Shown here: piece after piece, positions 1-8,316 of the stretch
Layout of the letters: every line of letters begins with the position of its first letter
Numbering within the stretch: position 1 is the first letter of the stretch
Assembly: GCA_001642005.1 (NCBI GenBank)
Contig: LWCA01000645.1
Span: 1-21,393, forward strand
Source of the DNA: Intoshia linei
Lineage: Eukaryota; Orthonectida; Rhopaluridae
Direction: 5' to 3'
Length of the DNA: 21,393 nt
Program-made: the position numbers and the translations under genes
The notes under the pieces: model-generated
The model's database searches: none
Told to the model about the DNA's origin: nothing
Seen by the model: the letters and a program-made list of their open reading frames with translations, nothing else

Positions 1-182
1 TTTATATTACATTTTCTTTGATAATATGAGATGTTTTACTTTGTATATTAGAATTAAATCAATAATTCTGATGTATTATTGTATGATTGAGTTATTTTTA
101 TTTATTTAATCCTTTTATATTCTTTTATTTAGATCTAATTAAGTAAACCCTGAATAATAAATATTTTTAAATTTATATTTAA

Positions 183-1037
183 ACGAGTTAGATGAAAACA
201 AATCTAATGGACCTGAAGAAAATGACACCACAAAAGAGTTAGAATCTACAATCAAATCCATGACAATTTTAAACCAAGATAAAGATGTAAATACTGAATC
301 TATTAAATCAAAAATTATTGATATACCAAGTGAAAAGTTGGAAACGGCAGATATTGATATCATAAAAGATGAGACGAATAAAATGTTGGATGTAACTGAT
401 TCAACTTTTGACATCAAAATTGAAAAAGAAAAGATTATGAAAACATGCCAGTGTTAGATGAGTTTTTATTTACATCTGAGTTTGATATAATTGATGATTC
501 TGTAAATTCAAATACGTCACATGAAACAGAAAAGGAATTTGTAAATTCTAAAATTGAGGATTCGTGCAATGTCAATACTCTTATAATGAATACACTTAGT
601 AAAATTGAAGCAATTGAAGCCATATAATTATCAACGTGCGTGAAAATTTGCAAAGACTATAATATTAATAAAATAATAAATCCCATAACAAAAGATACCA
701 ATCGGATCGTTAATGATACAGTTGATATTTTCCAAAATTTAAATACAGAATGTACAGCTAGTCCTGAAAAAAAAAACTTATAATTGTCATTGTTCGTCAG
801 CAGCTTCTGATGATAAATCATATCTTATCACGAGAAAGAATACATTATCTAATAATCCTATTTGAACTTGTTCCGTAAATTCAGAAAGTTTAATATCGAA
901 AAACAACAAAGCACGAATGAGCTTGTCGATTATCGTACTTGCTCCAGTGCAATGAATGATAAATCTTATTTTTATAACGATTAAAATTCTAATAAATTTG
1001 TCATATGTGAAAAACCAGTCCAATCTGAATTTTATAG
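183..1037 (+). pseudogene. Gene X copy 1, acidic penultimate exon, decayed
   Basis: This is the counterpart of the open exon at 20278-21211. Translated pieces (for example 260-457 and 445-627) match that exon closely but in different frames, so a single-base indel near 425-440 breaks the frame. Several stops follow, including one before the AATTCTAATAAATTTG stretch near position 982. The splice acceptor is also lost: the right copy reads ATATTTAG before the exon, while here positions 175-182 read ATATTTAA, so AG has become AA. The 3' splice donor (TATAG|GTATTC, intron from 1038) is intact. Product unknown; the family is an acidic, Ser/Asp/Asn/Lys-rich, presumably disordered protein. The full-length product cannot be made from this copy as read. 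Confidence 0.85.
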
Positions 1038-1125
1038 GTATTCAAATTTATTGATTTATTTTTGAGTAGTTTTAATTTTTGATTTATAGTTGTGATTAAA
1101 ATATAACATTTAATTTAATATTTAG
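1038..1125 (+). other. 88-bp intron of gene X copy 1
   Basis: It starts GTATTC after TATAG and ends TTTAATATTTAG, both matching the ends of the orthologous intron in the right copy (GTATTT and TTTAATATTTAG). Phase is 2 in both copies (AG|A, Arg). Here it is only 88 bp, which probably approximates the ancestral size; the right-hand intron is 6,342 bp. Confidence 0.85.
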
Positions 1126-1567
1126 AACCCTACAAAAGTCTCATAATCAGCATGAATTTAATGAGTCTCGACATCCTATGTATTTAAATTTTGACGGAAA
1201 TGCACCGGTATATTCAAATCAATTAGCAAATGTCTACCTTGCTCGTCCTACAAACCCACAAGTTGAAATTAACAATAACAATGGAAATGCATATACTAAT
1301 TTATCTAGGATCATTAATGTACATAAAGCTCAACCAAATCAAGTATATACTAAAAATTCTCAATGTTACTACCAAGATAATTATTCTACACCTCAAATTC
1401 ATCAAAATAACCAATTCAACAGGTATAAAAATCCCGAAAATAGTAAATATGTTTATTCTTCCCAAAATATATCTCAAAAATTTAACCAAAATTATATCAC
1501 ATTTCCAAATGACAATGAATCTATACCTGACTTTAATTCTATATTTAACCCATCGAAAAAATGAATG
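1126..1567 (+). CDS. Gene X copy 1, last exon (Asn/Gln/Tyr-rich), open
   Basis: From the acceptor at 1125 the frame that continues the upstream AG| phase is open for 146 codons to a TGA... boundary region ending with the stop TGA at the GAAAAAATGA end; a methionine lies at 1178. It aligns residue by residue with the last exon at 13392-13935: shared motifs include NFxGNAPVY, NAYTxLSR, IHQNxQFNRY and YSSQNIS, and both end on comparable Pro/Lys residues. Compared with the right copy it lacks a clean in-frame block of 35 residues after PVYSNQ. Composition is Asn, Gln, Tyr and Ser rich with no recognisable domain, typical of disordered C-termini. Although the preceding exon is wrecked, this exon has no stop or frameshift, so it may still be translated, perhaps from 1178, or be a young relic. 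Function unknown. Confidence 0.6.
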
Positions 1568-1732
1568 ACTAATTGTCAACACTTGTCTATAATTGTATTT
1601 TATTAAATTTATTGAAGTTGTAGCAAATTGCATATATCTAGGATAGTTAATCCTATGAAAATCGATGATAATTTAAATATATTCCAATAATTGCATATAT
1701 GATGACTGTACGTTTCATTTTGTGCAAAAGTA

Positions 1733-2119
1733 ATGTCTATTGAAATTGTATTAAACAATGATTGTTATTCTGGGTTTTTGTGGGATACAAAATTTCATGA
1801 TAATATGGTGGAATTGTCAGTTTCTCTCGTTTCCATAAATAACAGACAATCAAATAGTCTGGATATAGAAAGTTGCAATACTGAAGACGTGAGATTAGTT
1901 ACTTTAGATAAGAAGGATTCAACCCAAAACGATATTGGTATATCCATCAAAGGAGGAATCGAAATAGGGTTTCCAATTATAGTTTCTCAAATTTTTCCTG
2001 ATAGTTTGGCCAGTAAATGTAAACATTTGCACGTTGGAGATGTAATTATGAGCGTCAACGGTTTGTCACTGAAAGATAAAACTCATAGTGAAGCTGTCAA
2101 AATCTTAAAATCTTTTAAA
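1733..2119 (+). CDS. Syntrophin-like gene, exon with split PH1 start and PDZ domain
   Basis: Syntrophins are membrane-cytoskeleton adaptors that bind dystrophin-complex proteins and recruit channels and kinases through a PDZ domain. ATG at 1733 opens 129 codons to a donor AAA|GTATTA. Residues 1-50 (including SGFLWDTKFHDN and VELSVSL) resemble the first half of the split PH1 domain. Residues 52-129 are a PDZ domain with the syntrophin-type carboxylate-binding loop GISIKGG (69-75), then FPIIVSQIFPDS, VGDVIMSVNG (101-110) and the helix THSEAVKILKS. The family normally reads LGISIKGG and GDAILSVNG. The following 150 bp (2120-2269) are open in the same frame but Lys/Leu/Ile/Tyr-rich, with GT and CAG ends, so I read them as an intron. 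The gene starts only 165 bp downstream of gene X copy 1, on the same strand. Confidence 0.8.
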
Positions 2120-2269
2120 GTATTATTAATGGAGGGTAAATTAATTTTTTTGAAATTTAAACTTTTGAATTTAGTCAAAAGCATAAATTATTACATGAAA
2201 AAAAATTCACTGAAAAAAATTTACACTCATAAAATGTTGATTTATATAAATTTTTGCTTTTTGGATCAG

Positions 2270-2471
2270 TCTAATGGCAATTATGAATACGAAATTTACA
2301 CACCCCTAATTTTTCTCAAAGACAAGCTCAGTGATCGAGACATTTGTTTTAGAAATTGTAACGCTAGACTCAAATTTCAATCTTCTAAAATGGCAATTTT
2401 CTTTATTAAATCGGTGTATGATATAATTTTACAATTTATGAGTAAAAACTTGCAGCATTTATTTCAAATTG
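2270..2471 (+). CDS. Syntrophin-like gene, tentative second exon (end of PDZ/PH1b)
   Basis: An acceptor TTGGATCAG precedes an in-frame stretch beginning SNGNYEYEIYTPLIF, which can supply the last PDZ strand. It is followed by a segment (NARLKFQSSKMAIFF... KNLQHL) that loosely follows the second half of PH1, where family members read like NRLIELHSPD...W...IHTNI. A donor G|GTAAAA follows at 2472. The next acceptor (CAG at 2530-2532) would place an immediate TAA in this phase, so either the gene is damaged here or the exon boundaries differ. The similarity is weak and rests on position and pattern. Confidence 0.4.
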
Positions 2472-2532
2472 GTAAAATATATATTTTCATTTCATTAATA
2501 AAAGTATAATAAAAATAATAATTATTATTCAG

Positions 2533-2610
2533 GATAAAAAATATTTAGACGAAAACACGCAATATAATTGGAAATGCGGTTTCATTAAATGCACAAATTA
2601 TAACTATAAT
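2533..2610 (+). CDS. Syntrophin-like gene, tentative small exon before PH2
   Basis: After TTATTCAG, the frame starting at GAT reads DKKYLDENTQYNWKC, reminiscent of the KHIGWLAEQ...W segment that opens PH2 in syntrophins. It is open to a possible donor AAT|GTGGTA, in phase with the strong exon at 2647. The implied intron is only 36 bp. The phase does not match the previous exon. Treat as a guess supported by collinearity with the family. Confidence 0.3.
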
Positions 2611-2646
2611 GTGGTACATTTAATGACCATTTTTATTCAATTTTAG

Positions 2647-2771
2647 AATTGCAAACTTTTTCTTTTTCTAATTTTAACATCCGAAAAAATTTTCATATAC
2701 GACTGTATAACAGGTGTGTCAGATTTAAACGATCAAGTTCCTTTGCACGTTATTCACTTGATGGAGTGCAG
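2647..2771 (+). CDS. Syntrophin-like gene, PH2 exon
   Basis: Acceptor CAATTTTAG at 2638-2646 and donor TGCAG|GTAATC at 2772 bound an open segment containing FLILTSEKIFIYDC and ending PLHVIHLMEC. This follows the syntrophin PH2 pattern of ALTEKELLLYD, a Pro-containing turn, then SYPLIATRLVHS. No stop occurs in the exon, which ends in phase 2 and joins in frame to the next exon. It lies in the expected order downstream of the PDZ exon, which is the main reason for linking them. Confidence 0.6.
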
Positions 2772-2940
2772 GTAATCATTTTGTAAAAAATTAATATTGA
2801 CAAAGCTGTCGATTCATCAGAATGGCGTGATCTGTTGATATATAATCAATAAAACAAACATTGATTATTATAATAATTATTGAGCAGTTTTAATTATTTC
2901 AGTCAAAATAAATTAAATTTACTCGATTAAGTGTTTTTAG

Positions 2941-3128
2941 GATAGTCACCTCGTCTAATTCAAATTTACAAAGTTTTAAATTGCGCTGGTTTAATGAATC
3001 CTGTCAAAACAATCTAATTGGAAATATTCAATTCATTTTCATTTTTTTGGAAGAAAAAAATTGTTGGAAACAGTCTATAGAAGAAAATCAAATGATTATG
3101 TGCAAATTAACTACCTTTGTTAATTTTG
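2941..3128 (+). CDS. Syntrophin-like gene, PH2 C-terminal exon
   Basis: Acceptor GTGTTTTTAG ends at 2940; phase 2 from the previous exon completes Arg (AG|G) and the frame stays open to G|GTATTT at 3129. The segment holds SFKLRWFNES, a hydrophobic run FIFIFLEE and a Trp (NCWKQ) where syntrophins have LSFALRTG, THLFSVES and the conserved Trp of the PH2 helix. The following intron (3129-3182) is 54 bp and the phase is conserved across it. Individual similarity is modest; the phase chain raises confidence. Confidence 0.5.
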
Positions 3129-3182
3129 GTATTTATTTACTAATAATTAATTTGGTAATTTTTATTTTTAACTAAATTATAG

Positions 3183-3364
3183 AATGCAATCATGATAAAA
3201 ATCCAGCAATGATTCAAGTTGGTAAAGATACACTAGTCATTTTGTGTAACAATAATTCGACCCATGTTTATAAAGTTATCAAGGAGTATTTATTAGATGA
3301 ATGCCGCTCAATAAAATGTCAAGATGATTATTTAAAAATTACTACCAAATCAAATGAAATAACA
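3183..3364 (+). CDS. Syntrophin-like gene, SU-domain exon
   Basis: It begins with G|AA completing Glu, giving ECNHDKNPAMIQVGKDTLVI, which follows the syntrophin-unique (SU) domain pattern [23 protein letters not shown]. Further on, HVYKVIKEYL and CQDDYLKI follow the family's FPFEKLxxSxDDGxxxLxL. The SU domain, with PH2, contacts dystrophin-family proteins. A donor ACA|GTAATG at 3365 keeps phase 0. An alternative donor lies five bases downstream. Confidence 0.5.
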
Positions 3365-3489
3365 GTAATGTTTACAATTTTTTTAAACTTAAATAATAAA
3401 TTTAGACTCTCAAATTAAAAAATATGAAAATTATTTTTACATTACTTTTGTATTTGAAATATAAATTTTATTTTTTGTAAATATTTACA

Positions 3490-3608
3490 ATGAAATGTGT
3501 ATATGATCTTCATTTTTTATTAAATTTATTTATGGAGGTAGAGGACAGAGATGTTGAACTTTCAAATAATCCCGCCAATTCTTTTACTGAAATGGTATCT
3601 AAAATAAA
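3490..3608 (+). CDS. Syntrophin-like gene, SU-domain tail, acceptor not visible
   Basis: MKCVYDLHFLLNLFMEVEDR resembles the family's end, [21 protein letters not shown]: a hydrophobic helix followed by a charged turn. The segment then runs on with SNNPANSFTEMVSKI to a donor AA|GTACAT at 3609. No AG dinucleotide stands immediately upstream: the sequence is ATATTTACAATG, so the acceptor may have mutated (AG to AA at 3489-3490). That would inactivate normal splicing here. Reading this exon as an initiator-ATG fragment is possible but less likely given the domain order. Confidence 0.4.
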
Positions 3609-3645
3609 GTACATTTTTATTTTTTAAATTAAAAAAATTTTCCAG

Positions 3646-3705
3646 GCAATTTTTATTGGAAAACATTTCGAAAGAATATAATTCAATATTTATTCGACCT
3701 GTTGG
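3646..3705 (+). CDS. Syntrophin-like gene, last visible exon, truncated by a transposon
   Basis: TTTTCCAG at 3638-3645 is a good acceptor and the implied intron is only 37 bp (3609-3645). The phase (AA|G, Lys) carries on as QFLLENISKEYNSIFIRPVG until the hAT-type element at 3713, whose left target duplication starts at 3705. Past that point the frame reads element sequence and stops at AAATATAA near 3800. The original 3' end is therefore missing or lies beyond the insertion. Confidence 0.4.
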
Positions 3706-3712
3706 CTTAGTG

Positions 3713-4333
3713 CAGTGTTCCCTGGTTCAAATAGTGTACGGACCCCACCCCCCATTTCAAAATATTCATTTTTTTGACCCCCAAAGGAACCATGAAATAT
3801 AAAAAATTAATGAAAAAATGAAGGTTTTTTCAAAACAAGGTTTAGTCAAATCGCGTTTTTCAAAAAAAAATGGAAAAATTGCATTTTTTATTTTGGGTTT
3901 TAGATTAAGAAGTTGTTGGTATTAAGATTTGATAAAATCGGATTTTTGAATAAAAATATTCGAAAACAGTGATATTTCCTTGAAGCGTTGGTAAAATTGC
4001 ATTTTTATTATGGGGTTGGAATAAAAGGGTTTTTCCCAAAAAAATCAGTAAAAGTCGATTTTACTCACAGGGTATTAAAGTGTATTTATTATTAAATTTT
4101 ATTAATGGTGGGATAAAAATGGGATTTTTCAAGTAATAACATATCGGTCGTCTAGGCTTTGAGGTAAATTCTCAACATCTGGCAACTCTGTAATAAATAC
4201 TAAAAATTCTCTTATAAAAATAAACAAAAATTAATAAAATTTTTTTATATATTTTATTTAAATATCATGGACATCTACAGTTTTATAGTTTTGGACCACA
4301 AAGCAACCCAAAGACCACAATAGGAAACTACTG
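3713..4333. mobile_element. 621-bp hAT-type non-autonomous element
   Basis: The left end is CAGTGTTCCCTGG and the right end, read in reverse complement, is CAGTAGTTTCCTA: short imperfect terminal inverted repeats starting with CAG, as in hAT elements. The flanks are GCTTAGTG (3705-3712) and TCTTAGTC (4334-4341), an 8-bp direct repeat sharing six central bases, which is the hAT target-duplication length. The interior is AT-rich with poly-T/A runs and no transposase. It interrupts the last visible exon of the syntrophin-like gene. Confidence 0.65.
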
Positions 4334-4421
4334 TCTTAGTCGTTGTGATTCCCCAGGAAATTAAAAAAACTAAGAATTTAACCAATTTTAACTTTAAGAA
4401 AAACTGGACAATAGAATAGTT

Positions 4422-5096
4422 CAGGGGTCGTCACCTTTTTGATGCATAGTTACTTTTTATGATTTTAATCGTTTCCTAGGCACCAAATTTATTCTTTACT
4501 TAAATAAATTGAATGTCTATGTGTGTTATTGTCACAGCTGGCTGAAATAATGGTACCAGTATAATTTTGCTGGCGCTATTCAGTACAGCTGGTGCCACCG
4601 CTAGTTTTGTTTATTTAAAAAATTAACCGTCCTAGAACATAAAAACCCAATTTCTAATATAGTTTTTCGAGAGTCATGTTTTATCGCAAGTTTCCTTTCT
4701 TAAAAATTGAAGCCTTAAGGGAAAAACATAATTTAACTTTTTTTAAATGAAATGAGCCCTATAATTTAAAAAAACAGTAATTCTGGGAAAGTTTTTAAAT
4801 AATTTTTTGGTTGTAAGGGGATATTTATATTAAAAATTTGGGATATATTAATATAAACAGTGACAGTAATAAATATATTATTTTTTAATTAACATATAAT
4901 ATAATTTTCAATTTATTAATTATTAAATATTGACTTCAGAATCCGAAGTTCGGACATAATAAGTTAAAAAAAAAATGGTTATATAATGAATAAAATTTTA
5001 AATATATATACAACGTAGTGGAAAAATTTTTTAGGGGCGTTAAGAAAATATATTTCTAAAAAGGGGCAGTAGACAAAATGAGTTTTGGAAACCCTG
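4422..5096. mobile_element. Probable hAT-type element remnant
   Basis: CAGGGGTCGTCACCTTTTTGAT at 4422 has the look of a hAT terminus, and 5091-5096 (ACCCTG) reads CAGGGTTTCCAAAACTCATT in reverse complement, also hAT-like. The ends match each other only in the first bases, and the 8-bp flanks (GAATAGTT and GTGTAAGC) do not match, so these may be ends of two different nested elements. The interior includes about 150 bp (4645-4800) repeated at 14035-14180 and no coding capacity. Confidence 0.35.
4645..4800 (+). repeat. Dispersed repeat, copy 1
   Basis: The stretch around AATTTCTAA, GTTTTTCGAGAG, GTTTTATCGC and the following CTTTTTTTAAATG is repeated in the same order and orientation at 14035-14180, with many point differences. 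It marks an old interspersed family shared between the left half and the gene X intron. No coding potential. Confidence 0.7.
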
Positions 5097-6024
5097 GTGT
5101 AAGCCCTACCAAAACAAAAACAAAAATGGTAAAACAAAAAAAAATTTTAAACGTAAAAATAGTGCATCCGCAGTGCGGATTCCGCACAGCATTCAATAAT
5201 TCACAAATATTCAATTTAATGATTTACTTACATAAAAATACTAATGTACAATGTGTTATGTATTTATTTTTTTTTCATTTTTAAAAAAAAAAAGTTATTC
5301 CAAATCAAATTATAATTATAAAATAAATAAACGCATATAATACCTGAATTGGTTTTCATTTTTCGAGATTTTTTGGAATTTTGAAAGCCATCGCTCTTTA
5401 TTTTTCTTGTAACTAAATTTACACTGTTGACTAATCTTAATGATTTGATTTACACTTAATTCACTCTCTCCCTAACTTTCAGAATAAATAAAAATTTTAA
5501 AATCGGGTAAATAGCCAAAACAGGCTACGAGTGAATTAGGTTAGTCAAAGTGAAACGGTGGTAATTTTACTTACTAACGCTTTAATTGAACAACACTTTA
5601 ATTTGAAATTTGACGGGTTTCATATTTTAATATTTTTTAATATCTACATCTTATTTTTAGCGCATGATCTGTTATATTCTGGGATATGAATCATATCATC
5701 AAAATTGAAAGTAAACTGAGTCCTCAAAACTGAAAAACTTTTTAAACTTTAAAAAAAAATTTCAAAGACATTAACCAAACTCGAATCGACACAATCTGGT
5801 AATTTATTGAAAATAAAATACAATATATACATTAAAAAAATTACGTTTATCAATTTTACGTTTAATAATACAGGATTTAGTTAATCTAATAATTTAATTT
5901 AGTTTAAATGATATATGTATGTGACAAAATAAATAATTTACTTTTTTGTTTCAAAAACATTGGAATTATCTGAAAATGAATCTAAAATGTACAATTACAA
6001 CCGATCATTAATTTTTAAATTACA
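5097..6024. other. Noncoding AT-rich stretch
   Basis: No exon or transposase fragment is recognisable. The open frame at 5078-5284 is low-complexity lysine/asparagine sequence beginning inside a transposon end and is not a credible gene. A pair of short inverted segments (around 5448 ACTTAATTCACTC and 5530 GAGTGAATTAGG) could be the relic of a small foldback element. This stretch also serves as the 3' flank of slingshot on the opposite strand. Confidence 0.5.
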
Positions 6025-7402
6025 CTAAAAAAATTTGAAAAAAATACCAAATCGTAGAGAATTATTAATTTTCGACAATACCGTTTCGCTACTAGATCTA
6101 TGAATAGATGGCTTGAAAAACAAAATTCCATCCAAATCTAATAAGTTTAATAAAATTAAATAATAAACCTTAACATTACAATGAATCTTACCTATAAATG
6201 TATCAGATGGAGAAAGAATATTTTCACATCCATCAACATTTTTGTAACCGTAATGTTTAGATTTATAATTACACGACGGCTCAGAGAAAGTGTGATTCTT
6301 TGACGTTGATATTTTCAATTTTAAATGTTTTTTATTTCGTTTATCTCCACTAGAATTAAATTTGTAAATTCTATGATAAGACGCAGTTAGCATGCCTTCA
6401 TAAATTTGTAATTGCTTATTAAATCCTTTATTAGGTTGAATTATACTTCTTTTATTTTTAACAAATTCTGTTGCTTCATTCATTGATATAGATTTATATT
6501 TCATGAGATAGGCTATAACCTAAAATTTTTAGTAGTCAAATAGGAATGGAAGTAGTGTAAAAGTCCATTTTATAAAACAGAAATTTATAATACCGTAGTT
6601 TTATATTAAATATTATTACTATACAATTAAATGTAATTTGAACTTATCAAAATTAAAATGATAGTAGCGACGGAAATAATTAATATTAACTGTTTCAAAA
6701 TTATTCAATAAGGCGCAATTCAAAGTATTACTTAAATTAAACTAAAATTTTACTAATTTCGAAATTTAATAAAGTGAAATGTATTAATAAAAAAATATTG
6801 ATTTAAAAGGTAAATTTTACAATAGAATTTTGTATATTAAAATTTAAGTAAATGTATAGGTAAGATAAATTAAATACCGTTGAAGCAGATCTGCTTATTC
6901 CCATTTTGCAATGAACTAAAACAGCACCATTATTTTTTCTAAATTAATAGTATCAAGATAAAATATAATTAATGGATTAAAAAAATAATACATTAATTTA
7001 GTGCTTTAATAGTATTTATAACATGTATAAAAACAAACCTTACATCTTCGATAAAACAAAATGTATGGTGCCATTTATCAAGGAGTGTAGAAGTTGGAAT
7101 GTCGAGCACTCTGATATTTTTATAGTTAAATTCAAATGGATAAAAATTATCAATTTCCACTGTCATATTCAGTATATGTGTGATACTAATCATATACATT
7201 ATTAATTATTGATTAAACAAAAATACTTTAATTCTTTCAATTCATGATAATTACAAGCGTTCATTTCAGTTCCAAGATATAGGTAGGGTAAAATTTGTGT
7301 AGGTGCATCTAATTGAGCCATAAGTATTATAGTTTCTTGTCTAATAAATTTTCTATAAATTTCAACGTCCTTTCCAATTTCTACCTCCAATTGTTCATCC
7401 AA
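6025..7402 (-). CDS. ssh: Slingshot protein phosphatase: catalytic exons
   Basis: Slingshot dephosphorylates phospho-cofilin and so promotes actin-filament turnover. Five minus-strand exons join with consistent phases: 7402-7227, 7185-7039, 6938-6878, 6519-6192 and 6137-6025. The first carries the pre-catalytic EIYRKFIRQETIILMAQLDA and the start of the phosphatase fold, PYLYLGTEMNACNYHEL. The second has HILNMTVEIDNFYPFEF and a loop where the family has NIRVYDEE. The third carries the active site HCKMGISRSAS. The fourth starts VIAYLMKYKSISMNEA and includes IIQPNKGF and QLQIYEGMLTAS, characteristic of slingshot rather than generic dual-specificity phosphatases. The tail is short, basic and Ser-rich and ends at 6025, far shorter than the long tails of fly or vertebrate slingshots. 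Introns are 41, 100, 358 and 54 bp. The active-site Cys, Arg and the aspartate loop (VLDIP) are present, so an active enzyme is plausible. Confidence 0.88.
6878..6938 (-). CDS. ssh: Slingshot active-site exon
   Basis: This 61-bp exon lies between ATTTAG and CG|GTATTT and reads GAVLVHCKMGISRSAST after completing an Arg codon from the previous exon. HCKMGISRS is the cysteine-phosphatase P-loop (HCxxGxxRS), with the nucleophilic Cys and phosphate-binding Arg present. It is too short to stand out as an open frame, but both junction phases fit the flanking exons. Confidence 0.9.
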
Positions 7403-7789
7403 CTAAAGTTTTTATAGGTTAAAATTTAAACCTGTAAATTATGAACATCTTAAATGTTGGTTAAACTCTGTCATATTCGAGCCCAATTTTAGACACTAGA
7501 TTTTTAATTTACAATGTTTGTAGACAAATTAAAGCCGTCGATCAACATTTAATCACATGAGGCTAGAAATATTTTATTATATTAAAATACATATAAAAAT
7601 TTCAAATGCACCCGAGGGTTCACGTAATTCGATTTTAGAACCTTATTAGTGAAAAATGGATAAATTTTTTTCTGATCGATCCATCGCAGCTCTCTGCCGA
7701 GGCGGACTTTTTAATTTTAACACCGATTTTTCAATTTATTAAAGACAATAAGTGTATGATCTTAAAAACAATCAAAGTATAGTTACAAA

Positions 7790-8198
7790 TAGTGATGCGA
7801 CGATTCCAAGGAATCAGAATCGACAATTGCTGTAATCGTTCTTTTTTTAGGAATCAGCATCGGTAAAATTTTAACTAATTCTCCAAAACGAAATAGAACC
7901 TTTGGTACAAATGGTGAAAAGCTAATATTTTAACATTATAATTTAAAATTATTTGTTCTGACATTAATTTAATATTAATTAATTAATTTTAAGCATTTTT
8001 ATTATGTTTCTTAGTTGTTTATTTTGTAGTTCTATAAATTCGATTATTATTGGTTATTTATCTAATCAAAAAAAATAAAACTCTCACAAATAGTATGATT
8101 CAAAAGTATTTGGAATCGCATTGGAATCGGAAGCGTTTTTTTTGAAGAATCGAAACGGAATCGGCATCGTTGAAAATTTGATAATCGTCTTATCACTA
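7790..8198. mobile_element. 409-bp element with hAT/Ac-like termini
   Basis: It begins TAGTGATGCGACGATTCC at 7790 and ends, in reverse complement, TAGTGATAAGACGATTATC at 8198, so the terminal inverted repeats match at about 13 of the first 16 bases. The subterminal regions are rich in GGAATCG/CGATTCC motifs on both sides, as in non-autonomous hAT elements. GTTACAAA precedes the left end and (A)CTACAAA overlaps the right end, but a clean 8-bp duplication cannot be fixed. No coding capacity. Confidence 0.65.
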
Positions 8199-8281
8199 CA
8201 AACCTAATAGTAACCGGTAGTTACAAACCTAATAAATCGTCATAAAAAACGTAGTTTTTTCCATCATGCATTTCGGAGGAA

Positions 8282-8316
8282 GGAGTAGAGCCGTGGAGAG
8301 CCAGCAGTAGGTCAGT
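8282..8316 (+). repeat. Transposon-end fragment shared with 17521-17556 and 9286-9301
   Basis: AGCCGTGGAGAGCCAGCAGTAGG near 8290 is the reverse complement of CCTACTGCTGGCTCTCCACGGCCC at 17527-17553. The shorter GGCCGTGGAGA also occurs, reversed, at the right end of the element ending at 9300. It is a terminal motif (CAGGGCCGTGGAGA) of one hAT-like family seen at three or four places in the window. Confidence 0.6.

Larger units (their letters stand above)
1..1635 (+). repeat. Left arm of a large inverted duplication (gene X copy 1)
   Basis: The first bases of the window are the exact reverse complement of the last bases, and the match continues inward. Positions 1-1064 pair with 21393 back to about 20248. 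After a 6.3-kb interruption in the right arm, 1110-1635 pairs with about 13940 back to 13320. By eye the outer ~600 bp differ at only a few percent of positions, including noncoding sequence, while the inner part is much more diverged, with many substitutions and indels. Both arms carry the same gene, one copy per strand pointing inward. This is a segmental inverted duplication rather than a classical transposon: I see no transposase attributable to it and no target-site duplication is visible, because the window stops at the arm ends. Confidence 0.93.

Noticed and set aside
139..417. Minus-strand open frame of 92 codons, and the plus-strand counterpart at 20737-21255
   Set aside because: Both are antisense shadows of the acidic gene X exon; their hydrophobic Ser/Phe/Ile composition is simply the complement of Asp/Lys/Asn codons.
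5078..5284. Open frame of 68 codons
   Set aside because: It begins inside a transposon terminus, is Lys-rich low complexity and shows no family pattern or splice context.
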